Shown: piece after piece, positions 9,033-17,898 of the stretch
Position numbering within the stretch: position 1 is the stretch's first letter
Layout of the letters: every line of letters starts with the position of its first letter
Source: Actinomadura sp. NBRC 104425
GTDB lineage: Bacteria > Actinomycetota > Actinomycetes > Streptosporangiales > Streptosporangiaceae
Length of the DNA stretch: 64,000 bases
Direction of reading: 5' to 3'
NCBI RefSeq assembly: GCF_030269545.1
Contig: NZ_BSTN01000002.1
Location: 1-64,000, forward strand
The notes under the pieces: model-generated
Database searches by the model: none
The model's input: the letters and a program-made list of their open reading frames with translations, nothing else
Told to the model about the DNA's origin: nothing
Program-made: the position numbers and the translations under genes

Positions 9033-9749
9033 TCAGCCCTTGGTGAGCCAGCGGGTGGTGATCTCGCCGAGCACCGACCGCATCGTCAGGATCGCCACGC
9101 CGAGCGTCAGCAGCGGCATGACCACCCAGCGCTCCACCTTGCCGTCGGTGCGCGGGATCACCGGGATCTCCACCCGCCACCTCATCGGCCAGAACACCGG
9201 GCAGCCGCGCGGCGTCAGGCAGTCGCCCGCCACGTGCGCCAGGCAGCCCAGCGCCACGGCGAACCCGGCGAAGCTCATGTCCAGGTCGTGCATGAGGTAG
9301 ACGGCCAGCGCCGCGACCGCGCAGTCGGCCAGCGCGGACTGCGGCTCGCGGCCCTCGAAGTCCAGGCCGATGCCGCGCAGCCCGAACCCGACGATGACGA
9401 ACAGCGCCGCCCACCAGCCGTATACGAAGTCGGTGGCCAGCCGGTCCATCGCCAGGCCCATCAGGACGGCGAACACGATCGAGTGGGTGGCCTGCCGGTG
9501 CCCGCCGGCGATCTTGCCGATCCACTTGCACATGTCCTTGGTGATGGGGCCGTAGGTGTTGGCGATGCGGCCGTTGTGGTGGTCGATGTCGGGCAGCAGC
9601 GCCGCGCCCGCGCACACCACCGCGCCCGCCAGCAGCTGCGCGGGCGACAGCGTGATCGCGTGCTCGCCGAGCAGCCGCTCCTGGCTGAGCAGGGGCACCG
9701 CCCCCAGCCACACCAGCGCACCGGAGAGGGCATGCGTCTGCCCCATCAT
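9033..9749 (-). CDS. YdjM/DUF457-type membrane-bound metal-dependent hydrolase
   Basis: A 238-residue multi-span membrane protein. The start MGQTHALSGALVWLG, DIDHHNGRIA, ATHSIVFAVLMG and the DxxGD-like segment CLAHVAGDCLTPRG give the conserved His/Asp set of the LexA-binding, inner-membrane-associated metal hydrolase family (YdjM, DUF457). The substrate is unknown. GGGAG sits 8 bases before ATG 9749; the next codon is also ATG. Confidence 0.8.
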   Translation of the reverse strand: MMGQTHALSGALVWLGAVPLLSQERLLGEHAITLSPAQLLAGAVVCAGAALLPDIDHHNGRIANTYGPITKDMCKWIGKIAGGHRQATHSIVFAVLMGLAMDRLATDFVYGWWAALFVIVGFGLRGIGLDFEGREPQSALADCAVAALAVYLMHDLDMSFAGFAVALGCLAHVAGDCLTPRGCPVFWPMRWRVEIPVIPRTDGKVERWVVMPLLTLGVAILTMRSVLGEITTRWLTKG

Positions 9750-9890
9750 GTCGTGATCTCCCGCCCTTCCGCCCGATTCGCACCCGGGCGGGACTTTAGC
9801 CCGCCGCGGCGCGCCGACGGCGGCGACGCGCCGACGGCGCGGTGAGGGACCGGCCCTCGTCCGCTTCGACGCGATCTTCGGCCGGAAGGT

Positions 9891-10925
9891 TCACCGCCGC
9901 CGGCGGGCGGGGATGAGCCGCCAGGCACCGGTCCGGCCGCCCGGCTGGTACGGGGCGTCCAGGCGCTTGGCCAGCACGCCCGGCAGGCCCTGCTCGCGGG
10001 CGGCGGCCAGCACGGCGTCGCCGTCGCCGGCAAACCACGGGGCGGTCTGCCAGCGCGGGCCGTTCAGCCCCAGGCCGTCGAGCGTGCGGCGGCGCCGCTC
10101 GTACGGCTCGTCCAGCAGCGGCCGCCCGTCCAGGTGCAGCACGTCGAAGATCAGGTAGGTCTCGCGGCCCTCCAGCGGCGCCAGCTCGCCGTCGAGCAGG
10201 ACGGGACGCGCGCCCAGCGCCCTGCCCAGCGGCCCGCCCAGGCCCGCCGGGCCGCCGACCGCGCGGCCCCGCCCGTCGGTGAAGCGGGTGCGGCCGCCCT
10301 CGACGTAGGCGAGCAGGCGCCGCCCGCCCCAGGCGAACTCGAAGCCGTAGGCGCCCTGGTCGCGCGGCAGCCGGGCGCGGCCCGCGGCGTGCATCGGCCG
10401 CAGCGACTCCGGCAGCGGCTCGGCGCCGGGGTCGGCGGGCGGGTCCATCCGGTGGATCATCCAGTTCTTCCCGCGGGTGCGGAACAGCACGTACCGGCCG
10501 GACACGCGCGCGCCGTGCAGCACCACCTTGACCTCGCGGTCGGACCACTTCTCGGTCTCGTACGTGCCGCGGTCCCAGATCGTCATCGTGCCGGCGCCGT
10601 ACTCGCCTGCGGGGATCTGTCCGTGGAAGGCCGCGTACTCCAGCGGATGGTCCTCGGTGTGCACGGCCAGGCGGTCGGTGCCGGGGTCGGCCGGAATGCC
10701 CTTGGGCACCGCCCACGACACCAGGACGCCGCCGCGTTCCAGGCGCAGGTCCCAGTGCAGGCTGCGCGCGTGGTGCTCCTGGACGACGAAGGTGTCGTCG
10801 TCGCCCCGGGGGAGCGGCCCGTCCCCCGGCACCGGCTCGGGGGTCCTGCGGGGGTCGCGCCTGCTCCGGTACTCGGCGAGCCGGTCGGCGCCCCCGCCGC
10901 GTGCCGTGTCGTCCTCAGCCGCCAT
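9891..10925 (-). CDS. LigD-type 3'-phosphoesterase fused to a degenerate ATP-DNA-ligase domain
   Basis: A 344-residue DNA end-processing protein. Residues about 45-165 form a LigD phosphoesterase domain with the conserved metal and phosphate residues present: FVVQEHHARSLHWDLRLE, HTEDHP and IPAGEYGAGTM. Residues about 190-340 resemble the ligase nucleotidyltransferase domain (LDGEL, FDVLHLDGRPLL, LAKRLDAPYQPG), but the motif I lysine is missing: where a Lys-x-Asp-Gly is expected the chain reads FEFAWGGRRLLAYV. The motif V lysine is also absent (GAWRLIPARRRR), and there is no OB-fold. I infer an end-trimming enzyme with a non-ligating accessory domain, possibly for non-homologous end joining. 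No ku gene is in the window. Confidence 0.8.
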   Translation of the reverse strand: MAAEDDTARGGGADRLAEYRSRRDPRRTPEPVPGDGPLPRGDDDTFVVQEHHARSLHWDLRLERGGVLVSWAVPKGIPADPGTDRLAVHTEDHPLEYAAFHGQIPAGEYGAGTMTIWDRGTYETEKWSDREVKVVLHGARVSGRYVLFRTRGKNWMIHRMDPPADPGAEPLPESLRPMHAAGRARLPRDQGAYGFEFAWGGRRLLAYVEGGRTRFTDGRGRAVGGPAGLGGPLGRALGARPVLLDGELAPLEGRETYLIFDVLHLDGRPLLDEPYERRRRTLDGLGLNGPRWQTAPWFAGDGDAVLAAAREQGLPGVLAKRLDAPYQPGGRTGAWRLIPARRRR

Positions 10926-10938
10926 GCGGGACGGTCTA

Positions 10939-10985
10939 CCCCGCCGCGGCCGGCCTCACCGGACGGCGGGCCGGCCGCTGCGGGG
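10939..10985 (-). terminator. Hairpin after the helix-hairpin-helix gene
   Basis: Two 17-base arms (10939-10955 and 10969-10985) pair with one mismatch around a 13-base loop, immediately beyond the stop of the minus-strand HhH gene. There is no U-tract, as is usual for GC-rich actinobacteria. Confidence 0.6.
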
Positions 10986-11675
10986 TCACCGGATGAACAC
11001 GGCGTGCTCGGCCATCTCGGCGGTGAGCGCCGGGGGCAGCCCGGCCAGCGCCGACAGCTCCTCGGCGGACATGAACCCGCCGGTCTCGTCCCGCACCTGG
11101 ACGATCCGCGCGGCCATCTGGGGGGTGACGCCGGGCAGCTGCGTCAGCACCTCCGCCGGGGCGTGGTTGACGTCGATCAGCCCGCCGTCGTTGTACTCGC
11201 GCGGCAGGTCGGGGCGGCCGATGCGCAGCTCGCGGGCCAGGCCCGGGTCGCTGGCGGCCAGCTCGCGGGCCTTCTGCCGCAGCGCCCGGGAGCGCCGCAC
11301 CCGCTCGATGGCGGCCTCGTTGTCGACCCCCGACAGCCCGTGCGGGTCGAACACCCGGCGGCGCACCAGGAACGCGTGCCCGCACCCCACGATCGCCTGC
11401 ACGAAGGTCAGCACGCCCAGGAGCCGGGCGGAGCCCCCCTCCCCGGAGTCGCCCAGGAGCGCCACCTGCGCCACGAAGACGGCCGCGTACACCAGGGCGG
11501 CCACCACCAGGTGGGTGCTGCGCCGCCACAGCGCCGCCCCCGCGAACGTGAACGGCGTCAGGTAGCCCAGGCTCAGGAACGGCAGCGCCGCCCACGTCAC
11601 GCTCAGCGCGGCCCGGCCCGGCGGCATGCTGTCGGACGGGACCCGGGGCGGCGGATACGGCGCTGGGGCGTTCAT
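10986..11675 (-). CDS. Membrane protein with C-terminal ComEA-like helix-hairpin-helix domain
   Basis: A 229-residue protein with two or three hydrophobic spans in its first 110 residues (ALSVTWAALPFLSLGYL, HLVVAALVYAAVFVAQVALL, LLGVLTFVQAIVGCGHAFLV). A basic helical stretch and a helix-hairpin-helix repeat follow: IDVNHAPAEVLTQLPGVTPQ and MSAEELSALAGLPPALT. HhH domains bind DNA or mediate protein contacts; ComEA uses one in DNA uptake, but here the domain appears cytoplasmic and no competence gene is near. The start is ATG 11675, preceded by GGAGGG. The role is unknown. Confidence 0.8.
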   Translation of the reverse strand: MNAPAPYPPPRVPSDSMPPGRAALSVTWAALPFLSLGYLTPFTFAGAALWRRSTHLVVAALVYAAVFVAQVALLGDSGEGGSARLLGVLTFVQAIVGCGHAFLVRRRVFDPHGLSGVDNEAAIERVRRSRALRQKARELAASDPGLARELRIGRPDLPREYNDGGLIDVNHAPAEVLTQLPGVTPQMAARIVQVRDETGGFMSAEELSALAGLPPALTAEMAEHAVFIR

Positions 11676-11755
11676 CGGGCTGCCCTCCTGTGCCGGTTGA
11701 CGGCTTGTGTGGCCCTCGGTCCCTTTTCTTACCCGGGGGTAGGGGTGCGGAACGG

Positions 11756-12607
11756 TCAGGGAAGGGTCAGGATCTCGTGGCCGTCTTCGGTCACCACGAT
11801 GGTGTGCTCGAACTGGGCGGTGCGCTTGCGGTCCTTGGTGACGACCGTCCAGCCGTCTTTCCAGATGTCGTACTCGTAGGTGCCCAGCGTCAGCATCGGC
11901 TCGATGGTGAACGTCATGCCCGGCTGCATCACGGTGGTGGCCGCCGGGTCGTCGTAGTGCGGGATCACCAGGCCGGAGTGGAACGTGGTGCCGATGCCGT
12001 GCCCGGTGAAGTCGCGCACCACCCCGTACCCGAACCGCTTGGCGTACGACTCGATCACCCGGCCGATCACGTTGATGGCCCGGCCCGGCGCGACCGCGCG
12101 GATGCCGCGCATCATCGCCTCGCGGGTGCGCTCCACCAGCAGCCGCGACTCCTCGTCGACCTCGCCGCACAGGTAGGTGGCGTCGGTGTCGCCGTGCACG
12201 CCGTCGATGTAGGCGGTGATGTCGATGTTGATGATGTCGCCGTCGCGCAGCACCGTGTCGTCGGGGATGCCGTGGCAGATCACCTCGTTGATCGAGGTGC
12301 ACAGCGACTTGGGGAAACCGCGGTAGCCCAGGGTGGAGGGGTAGGCGCCGTGGTCGAGCAGGAACTCGTGCCCGATGCGGTCCAGCTCGTCGGTGGTGAT
12401 CCCGGGGCGGACGTGCCGGCCGACCTCCTCCAGCGCCTGCGCCGCGATCCGCCCGGCCACCCGCATCTTCTCGATCGTCTCGGGCGTCTTGACGTCGGGT
12501 TCACCGGTCTTCGGGCGCTTCTTTCCCACGTACTCCGGGCGCGGGATGTGTGCGGGGACCTTGCGCATCGGCGAGACACGGCCGGGTCGCAGGAGTTGGG
12601 TCGTCAT
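11756..12607 (-). CDS. map: Methionine aminopeptidase type I
   Basis: Removes N-terminal Met from new proteins. The 283-residue chain has a roughly 40-residue N-terminal extension containing an SH3-ligand-like proline stretch ([11 protein letters not shown]), as in mycobacterial MetAP1c. The metal ligands are present: Asp in INIDITAY, Asp in GDTDATYL, His in DFTGHGIG, Glu in TIEPMLTLG and the last Glu in QFEHTIVV. The start ATG 12607 is only 7 bases from a TACACT -10 box, so the mRNA is probably leaderless. Confidence 0.95.
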   Translation of the reverse strand: MTTQLLRPGRVSPMRKVPAHIPRPEYVGKKRPKTGEPDVKTPETIEKMRVAGRIAAQALEEVGRHVRPGITTDELDRIGHEFLLDHGAYPSTLGYRGFPKSLCTSINEVICHGIPDDTVLRDGDIINIDITAYIDGVHGDTDATYLCGEVDEESRLLVERTREAMMRGIRAVAPGRAINVIGRVIESYAKRFGYGVVRDFTGHGIGTTFHSGLVIPHYDDPAATTVMQPGMTFTIEPMLTLGTYEYDIWKDGWTVVTKDRKRTAQFEHTIVVTEDGHEILTLP

Positions 12608-12614
12608 GTCTGGG

Positions 12615-12620
12615 AGTGTA
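12615..12620 (-). promoter_or_regulatory. -10 box for leaderless map
   Basis: TACACT on the minus strand, 7 bases before ATG 12607, puts the predicted transcription start on the start codon. No clear -35 is seen. Confidence 0.5.
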
Positions 12621-12687
12621 GTAACCCGGATCGGGGGACGATTTCAGGGCGCGCGCGTGATCGGCCGTGCGGGAGCGGAGGGACGCG

Positions 12688-12867
12688 ATGAGCGACGACG
12701 GCGACTGGTGGTTCTGCCTGAAGCATCTGAAGGTCGAGCACGGCCCCGGCTGCGCCGGCAAGGACCGCATGGGGCCCTACCCCTCCGAGTCGGCGGCGGC
12801 CGGTGCGCTCCAACTGGCCCGCGAGCGCAACGAGGCGTGGCGCCGCCAGGACGACGACGAAGACTGA
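12688..12867 (+). CDS. Small conserved-looking acidic protein
   Basis: A 59-residue protein beginning MSDDGDWWFCLKHLKVEHG, with two cysteines and a His-rich start, then a helix and an acidic end (RRQDDDED). GGAGGG lies 5 bases before ATG 12688, which is preferred to GTG 12667. The pattern WWFCLKHxxVE..GC and YPSESAAAGAL suggests a real, conserved actinobacterial small protein, possibly metal-binding; function is not recognised. It diverges from map. Confidence 0.65.
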   Translation: MSDDGDWWFCLKHLKVEHGPGCAGKDRMGPYPSESAAAGALQLARERNEAWRRQDDDED

Positions 12868-12882
12868 CCGGCAGGCGGCGGG

Positions 12883-13476
12883 CTAGTCCACGGTCGGGCC
12901 GCTGACCGCCTCCAGCAGGCGGGCCAGGCGGCGGCGCAGCCCGAGGCCGCCCGGGCGCGGCGCCGGCTCCTGCCCGGCCGCCGCGCTGACCAGGTGCTGC
13001 GCGCCGTCGAACGACAGCGCCGCGTCGCCCGGCGGGACGGTCAGGGCCTCGTGCGCCAGACCCCGCAGCTCCCGGTCGCCGCCCTCCAGGGCCAGGATCG
13101 TCGCGCCGGTGCGGCGGGCGTCGTCGACCCGTTCCAGCAGCGGCGCCGGCGCGTCCCGCTCGGCGACCACGAACAGCGTCTCACCGCGCCGCGCCGCCTC
13201 CAGCCGCTCCAGCCCCACCCGCAGGTGCGGGGGCGCGTCCGGCGGGGGCGACCAGCGCACCAGCGTGGGCGACAGGGCGGGCAGCCGGCTCAGCCTGCTC
13301 TCGTCGTCGAGGTGGGCGGCCAGATGCCAGGGGTCGTCGCCGGGCGTGCCCACCAGCAGCAGCCCGCCCGGGGTGCGCGCGCTCACCCGCAGCGCCCGGC
13401 CGAGCTCGCCGGTGCGCTCCAGCCACCCCGTCGCCGCGAGCACCTCGCGCAACATCGTCACCTGCTCGGCGTCCAC
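12883..13476 (-). CDS. Hypothetical protein, conserved actinobacterial type
   Basis: A 197-residue soluble protein with no recognised domain. It begins MDAEQVTMLREVLAATGWLE from GTG 13476 (ATG 13455 is an alternative) and contains GGLLLVGTPGDDPWHLAAHL, LVRWSPPPDAPPHLRVGL and ETLFVVAERDAPAPLLERV. The alternating beta-alpha pattern suggests a small nucleotide- or substrate-binding fold. It is divergent from npdG, 90 bases away. Function is not assigned. Confidence 0.7.
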   Translation of the reverse strand: MDAEQVTMLREVLAATGWLERTGELGRALRVSARTPGGLLLVGTPGDDPWHLAAHLDDESRLSRLPALSPTLVRWSPPPDAPPHLRVGLERLEAARRGETLFVVAERDAPAPLLERVDDARRTGATILALEGGDRELRGLAHEALTVPPGDAALSFDGAQHLVSAAAGQEPAPRPGGLGLRRRLARLLEAVSGPTVD

Positions 13477-13566
13477 GACCTTATGGTGCCGCAGACCGCG
13501 TGCGGCCCTCCGGCTTTCCCGGATGCCGGAGGATGGCGGCGCGGACCGGTTTGGCAGACTCGGCCC

Positions 13567-14256
13567 ATGACTGAGCAGCGGAAGAACCCCTACGACCTGC
13601 CCGACGTCAGCGGGCTGTCCATCGGCATCCTGGGCGGCACCGGTGACCAGGGCAAGGGGCTGGCGCGCCGGTTCGCGCTGGCCGGGCACCAGGTGATCAT
13701 CGGGTCGCGGAAGGCGGACCGGGCCCGGGACGCCGCCGCGGACCTGGGCGCGGACCTGCCGGTGCGGGGCGCGGAGAACCCGGTCGCCGCCGGGGAGGCC
13801 GACGTGGTGATCGTCGCGGTGCCGTGGGAGGGGCACAAGGCCACCCTGGAGTCGTTGCGCGCCGAGCTGGACGGCAAGATCGTCGTGGACTGCGTCAACC
13901 CGCTGGGCTTCGACAAGCGCGGTGCGTACGCGCTGCCGGTCGAGGAGGGCAGCGCCGCCGAGCAGGCCGCCGCCGTGCTGCCCGGCAGCCGGGTGGTGGC
14001 GGCGTTCCACCACGTGTCGGCCAAGCTGCTGCTGGACCCGGGCGTCGACGAGATGCAGCTGGACGTGCTGGTGCTCGGCGACGACCGGGAGGCCACCGAC
14101 CTGGTCCAGGCGCTGGCGGGACGCATCCCGGGCATGCGCGGCGTGTACGGCGGGCGGCTGCGCAACGCCCGCCAGATCGAGGCGTTCACCGCCAACCTGA
14201 TCTCCATCAACCGCCGCTACAAGGCCCACGCGGGCCTGCGCGTCACCGACGTCTGA
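13567..14256 (+). CDS. npdG: NADPH:F420 oxidoreductase
   Basis: Transfers hydride between NADPH and coenzyme F420, supplying F420H2 to enzymes such as luciferase-like oxidoreductases. The 229-residue protein has the Rossmann motif IGILGGTGDQGKGLARRFA, the NADP phosphate-binding GSRKADRA, and IVVDCVNPLGFDKRG and AFHHVSA typical of the NpdG/Fno family. ATG 13567 gives a standard length. The luciferase-like gene at 4.9 kb is a possible client, although not in the same operon. Confidence 0.93.
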   Translation: MTEQRKNPYDLPDVSGLSIGILGGTGDQGKGLARRFALAGHQVIIGSRKADRARDAAADLGADLPVRGAENPVAAGEADVVIVAVPWEGHKATLESLRAELDGKIVVDCVNPLGFDKRGAYALPVEEGSAAEQAAAVLPGSRVVAAFHHVSAKLLLDPGVDEMQLDVLVLGDDREATDLVQALAGRIPGMRGVYGGRLRNARQIEAFTANLISINRRYKAHAGLRVTDV

Positions 14257-14375
14257 CGCGGCGGGAGCCGCAGCTTCGCCGCGCCCGCGGCGGGGCGACC
14301 CGCCCGGTGCGGATCGCCCCGCCGGGGACGCGGAGCGACGAGCCGGCGTTCAGCGGGCGATCGACCGGTGGACGG

Positions 14376-15221
14376 TCAGTGGTAGGCGTGCTCGGGGGCC
14401 GGGAACACGCCGCCGACGACCTCCTCGGCGAAGGTGCGGGCCGCGTCGCCGAGCACCGTCTGCAGGTCGGCGTACTTCTTGACGAACTTGGCGGTGTGCG
14501 GCGTCAGCCCCGCCATGTCCTGCCACACCAGCACCTGGGCGTCGGTGCGGTCGCCGGCGCCGATGCCGATGGTGGGGATGGACAGCGACTCGGTGACGCG
14601 GGCGGCCAGCTCCTCCGGGACGCACTCCAGCACCACCGAGAACGCGCCCGCCGCCTCCAGCGCCTTGGCATCGGCGATCAGCTCCTCGCCCGCCTGGCCG
14701 CGGCCCTGCACCCGGTAGCCGCCGAAGACGTTCACCGACTGCGGGGTCAGCCCCAGGTGCGCCATCACCGGGACGCCGGCGGCGACCATGGCCTCGACCT
14801 GCGGCAGGATGCGGCGGCCGCCCTCCACCTTGACCGCGTGCACGCCGCTCTCCTTCAGGAAGCGGGTGGCCGCGGCCAGCGCCCCGGGCACGTCGGCCTG
14901 GTAGGAGCCGAACGGCAGGTCGGCGACCACCATCGCGCGCTTGGAGCCGCGTACCACGGCGGCGGCCAGCGGGATGAGGTCGTCCAGGGTCACCGGGATC
15001 GTGGAGTCGTAGCCGTACACGACCATGGCGGCCGAGTCGCCGACGAGCAGCACCGGGATCCCGGCCTCGTCGAACACCCGCGCGGTGAGCGCGTCGTAGG
15101 CGGTGAGCATGGGCCACTTCTCGCGCCGCTGCTTGGCGGCGGCGATGTCGCGGACGGTGACCCTGCGGTCTCCCTTGCCCCCGTAGAGAGCGGTGGGCTG
15201 GGCAGCGGACGTCGAAGACAC
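14376..15221 (-). CDS. panB: 3-methyl-2-oxobutanoate hydroxymethyltransferase
   Basis: First committed step of pantothenate synthesis, adding a hydroxymethyl group from methylene-tetrahydrofolate to 2-oxoisovalerate. The 281-residue TIM barrel has [20 protein letters not shown] with the metal-binding Asp, [29 protein letters not shown] and the catalytic Glu region [11 protein letters not shown] 15221 is chosen because GGGAGG lies 6 bases before it; an upstream in-frame ATG at 15281 has no such site. It diverges from the MFS pump gene. Confidence 0.95.
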   Translation of the reverse strand: MSSTSAAQPTALYGGKGDRRVTVRDIAAAKQRREKWPMLTAYDALTARVFDEAGIPVLLVGDSAAMVVYGYDSTIPVTLDDLIPLAAAVVRGSKRAMVVADLPFGSYQADVPGALAAATRFLKESGVHAVKVEGGRRILPQVEAMVAAGVPVMAHLGLTPQSVNVFGGYRVQGRGQAGEELIADAKALEAAGAFSVVLECVPEELAARVTESLSIPTIGIGAGDRTDAQVLVWQDMAGLTPHTAKFVKKYADLQTVLGDAARTFAEEVVGGVFPAPEHAYH

Positions 15222-15359
15222 GATGTACCTCCCGTCTCGAGGCGCCACGGTGGCGTACCCGGACGAATCCGATGATTCCACCGCCGAAACGATTCGGGTA
15301 GCCCCGAGATTCCGCGCACCGGGTTATTCCCGGCCGTGCATGTGAGGGTGATTACGAAA

Positions 15360-15419
15360 CGATACGGTTGCGTATCGATCCATCCCGTCCTAGGCTCCTT
15401 CCGAAACGCAGTCGTATCG
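15360..15419 (+). promoter_or_regulatory. MFS pump promoter with two tandem TetR-type operators
   Basis: Operator 1 (15360-15377) is a perfect inverted repeat CGATACG-GTTG-CGTATCG. Operator 2 (15402-15419) is CGAAACG-CAGT-CGTATCG, one mismatch, same 4-base spacer, exactly 42 bases on. A promoter fits between: -35 TTGCGT (15368-15373), 17-base spacer, -10 TAGGCT (15391-15396). Operator 1 covers the -35 and operator 2 the expected transcription start, so bound repressors would bracket the promoter. The TetR gene downstream is the likely regulator (inference). Confidence 0.75.
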
Positions 15420-15447
15420 AAGCCGCATTCCCCCGCTAAGGAGCGAG

Positions 15448-17016
15448 TTGGATCCGCAGCTAGTCCACCGCCGGCGCTGGTACATCCTCGCCGTGCTCAC
15501 CGTCAGCCTTCTGGTGGTGGTGTTGGACAACACCATCCTCAACGTCGCGCTGAAGACCATCGCCGACCCCGAGCAGGGCCTGGGCGCCACCCAGAGTCAG
15601 CTGGAGTGGGCGATCAACTCCTACACGCTGGTGTTCGCCGGCCTGCTGTTCACCTTCGGCGTGCTCGGCGACCGCGCCGGCCGCAAACGCGTCCTGATCG
15701 GCGGCTTGGCGGTCTTCGGCGTCGCCTCCCTGCTGTCGGCCTACGCCCAGACCCCCGACCAGCTGATCTGGGCCCGCGCCCTGATGGGCCTCGGCGGCGC
15801 CGCGGTCATGCCGCAGACCCTGTCCATCATCACCAACGTCTTCGAACCCCAGGAACGGGCCCGCGCCATCGGCATCTGGGCGGGCGCCGTCGGCCTCGCC
15901 GTGGCCATCGGCCCCGTCACCGGCGGCCTGCTGCTGGCCCACTTCTGGTGGGGCTCGGTGTTCTTCATCAACGTCCCCGTGATCATCGCCGGGATCGCGC
16001 TGATCGCCCTGCTGGTCCCCGAGTCGCGCAACCCGCGGCCGGGACGGTTCGACCCGGTCGGCGTGCTGCTGTCCATCGTCGGCCTGGTCGCCCTGTCGTA
16101 CGGCATCATCCACGGCGGCGACACCGGTGACTGGCTCACGCCCGGCGTGCTGGCGCCGATCGTCGGCGGCGCCGCCGTGCTGGGCCTGTTCGCCTGGTAC
16201 GAGGCCCGCACCGACCACCCCGCCTTCGATGTGCGGCTGTTCCGCGACCCGCGGCTGTCGGCGGCGGTCGCCTCGATCGCGCTGTGCTTCTTCGCCGCCA
16301 CGGGCGTGTTCTTCTTCGCCAACTTCTACATGCAGTCGGTGCGCGGCCTGACCCCGCTGCAGTCCGGCCTGATGGTCCTGCCGTTCGCCGCCGCGCAGCT
16401 GATCTTCTCGTCGCGCAGCGCCGCCATGGTGCGCCGCTTCGGCGCCAAGGCGGTGTGCACGGCCGGCCTGCTGCTGGTGTCGGCGGCCCTGACCGCCTAC
16501 CAGTTCGTCGGCGAGCACACCCCGCTGTGGGTCATGGGAGCGGTGTTCTTCGCGCAGGGCGCGGGCATGGCCAACGTCATGCCGCCCGCGACCGAGTCGG
16601 TCATGTCGGCGCTGCCCCGGGAGAAGGCGGGCGCCGGATCGGCCCTCAACAACACCGCCCGGCAGGTCGCCGTCGCACTCGGCGTCGCCGTGCTCGGCTC
16701 GGTGGTCGCCTCCGTCTACCGCGGCGACCTGGCCGACCGGCTGGCCGCGCTGCCGGCGGGCGTCCGCGAGGCGGCCGGGCAGTCCATCGAGGGCGCCCAC
16801 GCCGTCGCGGAGCGGCTCGGCCCCGCCGGGGAAAGCCTGATCGGCCCGGCGAACGCCGCGTTCGTGCACGGCATGCACACCGCGTCGGCCGCGGCGGCGG
16901 TGGTCGCGTTCCTCGCCGCCATGATGGTGCTGAGCTGGATGCCCGGCCGCTCCCCGGCCGGCGGCGAGACCACCTCCGCCGAAACGCCCCGGCAGCGCGA
17001 GAGCGCTCGGGGGTGA
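15448..17016 (+). CDS. MFS drug-efflux transporter, DHA2 (14-helix EmrB/QacA) family
   Basis: A 522-residue proton-driven exporter. Motif A ([16 protein letters not shown]) is near residue 70, the helix-1 motif [13 protein letters not shown] near 27, [20 protein letters not shown] in helix 4 and the motif C-like GPVTGGLLL in helix 5. Length and helix count fit 14-span multidrug pumps. The start is TTG 15448 with AAGGAG just upstream. A TetR gene follows 44 bases downstream and two TetR-type operators sit in the promoter, so drug- or metabolite-induced expression is likely. The substrate is unknown. Confidence 0.92.
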   Translation: MDPQLVHRRRWYILAVLTVSLLVVVLDNTILNVALKTIADPEQGLGATQSQLEWAINSYTLVFAGLLFTFGVLGDRAGRKRVLIGGLAVFGVASLLSAYAQTPDQLIWARALMGLGGAAVMPQTLSIITNVFEPQERARAIGIWAGAVGLAVAIGPVTGGLLLAHFWWGSVFFINVPVIIAGIALIALLVPESRNPRPGRFDPVGVLLSIVGLVALSYGIIHGGDTGDWLTPGVLAPIVGGAAVLGLFAWYEARTDHPAFDVRLFRDPRLSAAVASIALCFFAATGVFFFANFYMQSVRGLTPLQSGLMVLPFAAAQLIFSSRSAAMVRRFGAKAVCTAGLLLVSAALTAYQFVGEHTPLWVMGAVFFAQGAGMANVMPPATESVMSALPREKAGAGSALNNTARQVAVALGVAVLGSVVASVYRGDLADRLAALPAGVREAAGQSIEGAHAVAERLGPAGESLIGPANAAFVHGMHTASAAAAVVAFLAAMMVLSWMPGRSPAGGETTSAETPRQRESARG

Positions 17017-17046
17017 CGCCGGGTATGACCAACGCCGCGGTATGAG

Positions 17047-17052
17047 TAACGT
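17047..17052 (+). promoter_or_regulatory. Possible -10 box of the TetR gene, inside a direct repeat
   Basis: TAACGT ends 8 bases before ATG 17061. It overlaps the second copy of a 13-base direct repeat (17022-17034 and 17039-17051, two mismatches, period 17), so the TetR gene may have its own leaderless transcript in addition to read-through from the pump gene. Confidence 0.3.
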
Positions 17053-17060
17053 GGCCAGAG

Positions 17061-17735
17061 ATGACCGAGACGACGCAGCATCCCACCCCCGCTGAGCCCG
17101 GCGCCGACGCCCCGTGCACCGGCGCCTCCGGGCCCGGCGCCCCCGCCGCGCGCGACGGCGTCCGCGCGCCCGGGCGGCCGCGCAGCGAGCGCGCCGAGAA
17201 GGCGATCATCGACGCCGTGATCGACCTGCTGGCCGAGGAGTCCGGCGTGGCCGGCGTCTCCATCGAGGCGGTCGCCGCGCGCGCCGGCGTCGGCAAGACC
17301 ACGATCTACCGGCGCTGGCCCAACAAGGAGGCGCTGATCGTGCACGCGCTGGCCACCATGAAGGGCCCGCTGCCGCAGCCGTCCGGCGCCTCGGTCCGCG
17401 AGGACCTGCTGACGCTGGCCCGCGGGCTGCGCTCCGAGCGCGCCCGCAAGCGGATCCAGTGCTTCTGGAACGTGGTCGGCGCCGCCGAGAAGCACCCCGA
17501 GCTGTACGACCGCTACCGGCAGGACGTCATCGAGCCGCGCCGCGAGGTGTTCCGGGACGTGCTGCGCCGCGGCGTGCGCACCGGCGAGGTGCGGCCCGAC
17601 GTGGACGTCGAGGCCGCCGTCGCCATGCTGATCGGGTCGCTGACCGGGCGGTTCCCCACGGAGCGGCAGCCCGACGACTTCCCCGACGCGGTCGTCGACA
17701 CGCTGCTGCGCGGCATCGCCGCGGGTGCGTCCTGA
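17061..17735 (+). CDS. TetR/AcrR-family transcriptional repressor
   Basis: A 224-residue regulator with a disordered Pro/Ala-rich N-terminus, an HTH domain (about residues 40-90: AIIDAVIDLLAEES, then IEAVAARAGVGKTTIYRRWP) and an all-helical ligand domain with LTLARGLRSERARKRIQCFW and VAMLIGSLTGRF, as in the TetR_C_16-like group. Being directly downstream of the MFS gene, it probably represses that gene through the two operators at 15360-15419. No ribosome site is evident before the ATG. Confidence 0.9.
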   Translation: MTETTQHPTPAEPGADAPCTGASGPGAPAARDGVRAPGRPRSERAEKAIIDAVIDLLAEESGVAGVSIEAVAARAGVGKTTIYRRWPNKEALIVHALATMKGPLPQPSGASVREDLLTLARGLRSERARKRIQCFWNVVGAAEKHPELYDRYRQDVIEPRREVFRDVLRRGVRTGEVRPDVDVEAAVAMLIGSLTGRFPTERQPDDFPDAVVDTLLRGIAAGAS

Positions 17736-17898
17736 GGTGTCCCGGCACAGGCGTCCGCGGGCGCGCCGCGCCCGCGCCCGCGTCCGTTTTCGGCGCGGTA
17801 AACGTGCTCTTCTCCCCTCCGTCCCGCCGGATGCTCCATACTGGCGCTGGGGAGAGGTAGGCCGACGGCTGTCTGGAGCGCGTCAGGTGAGATCGGTG

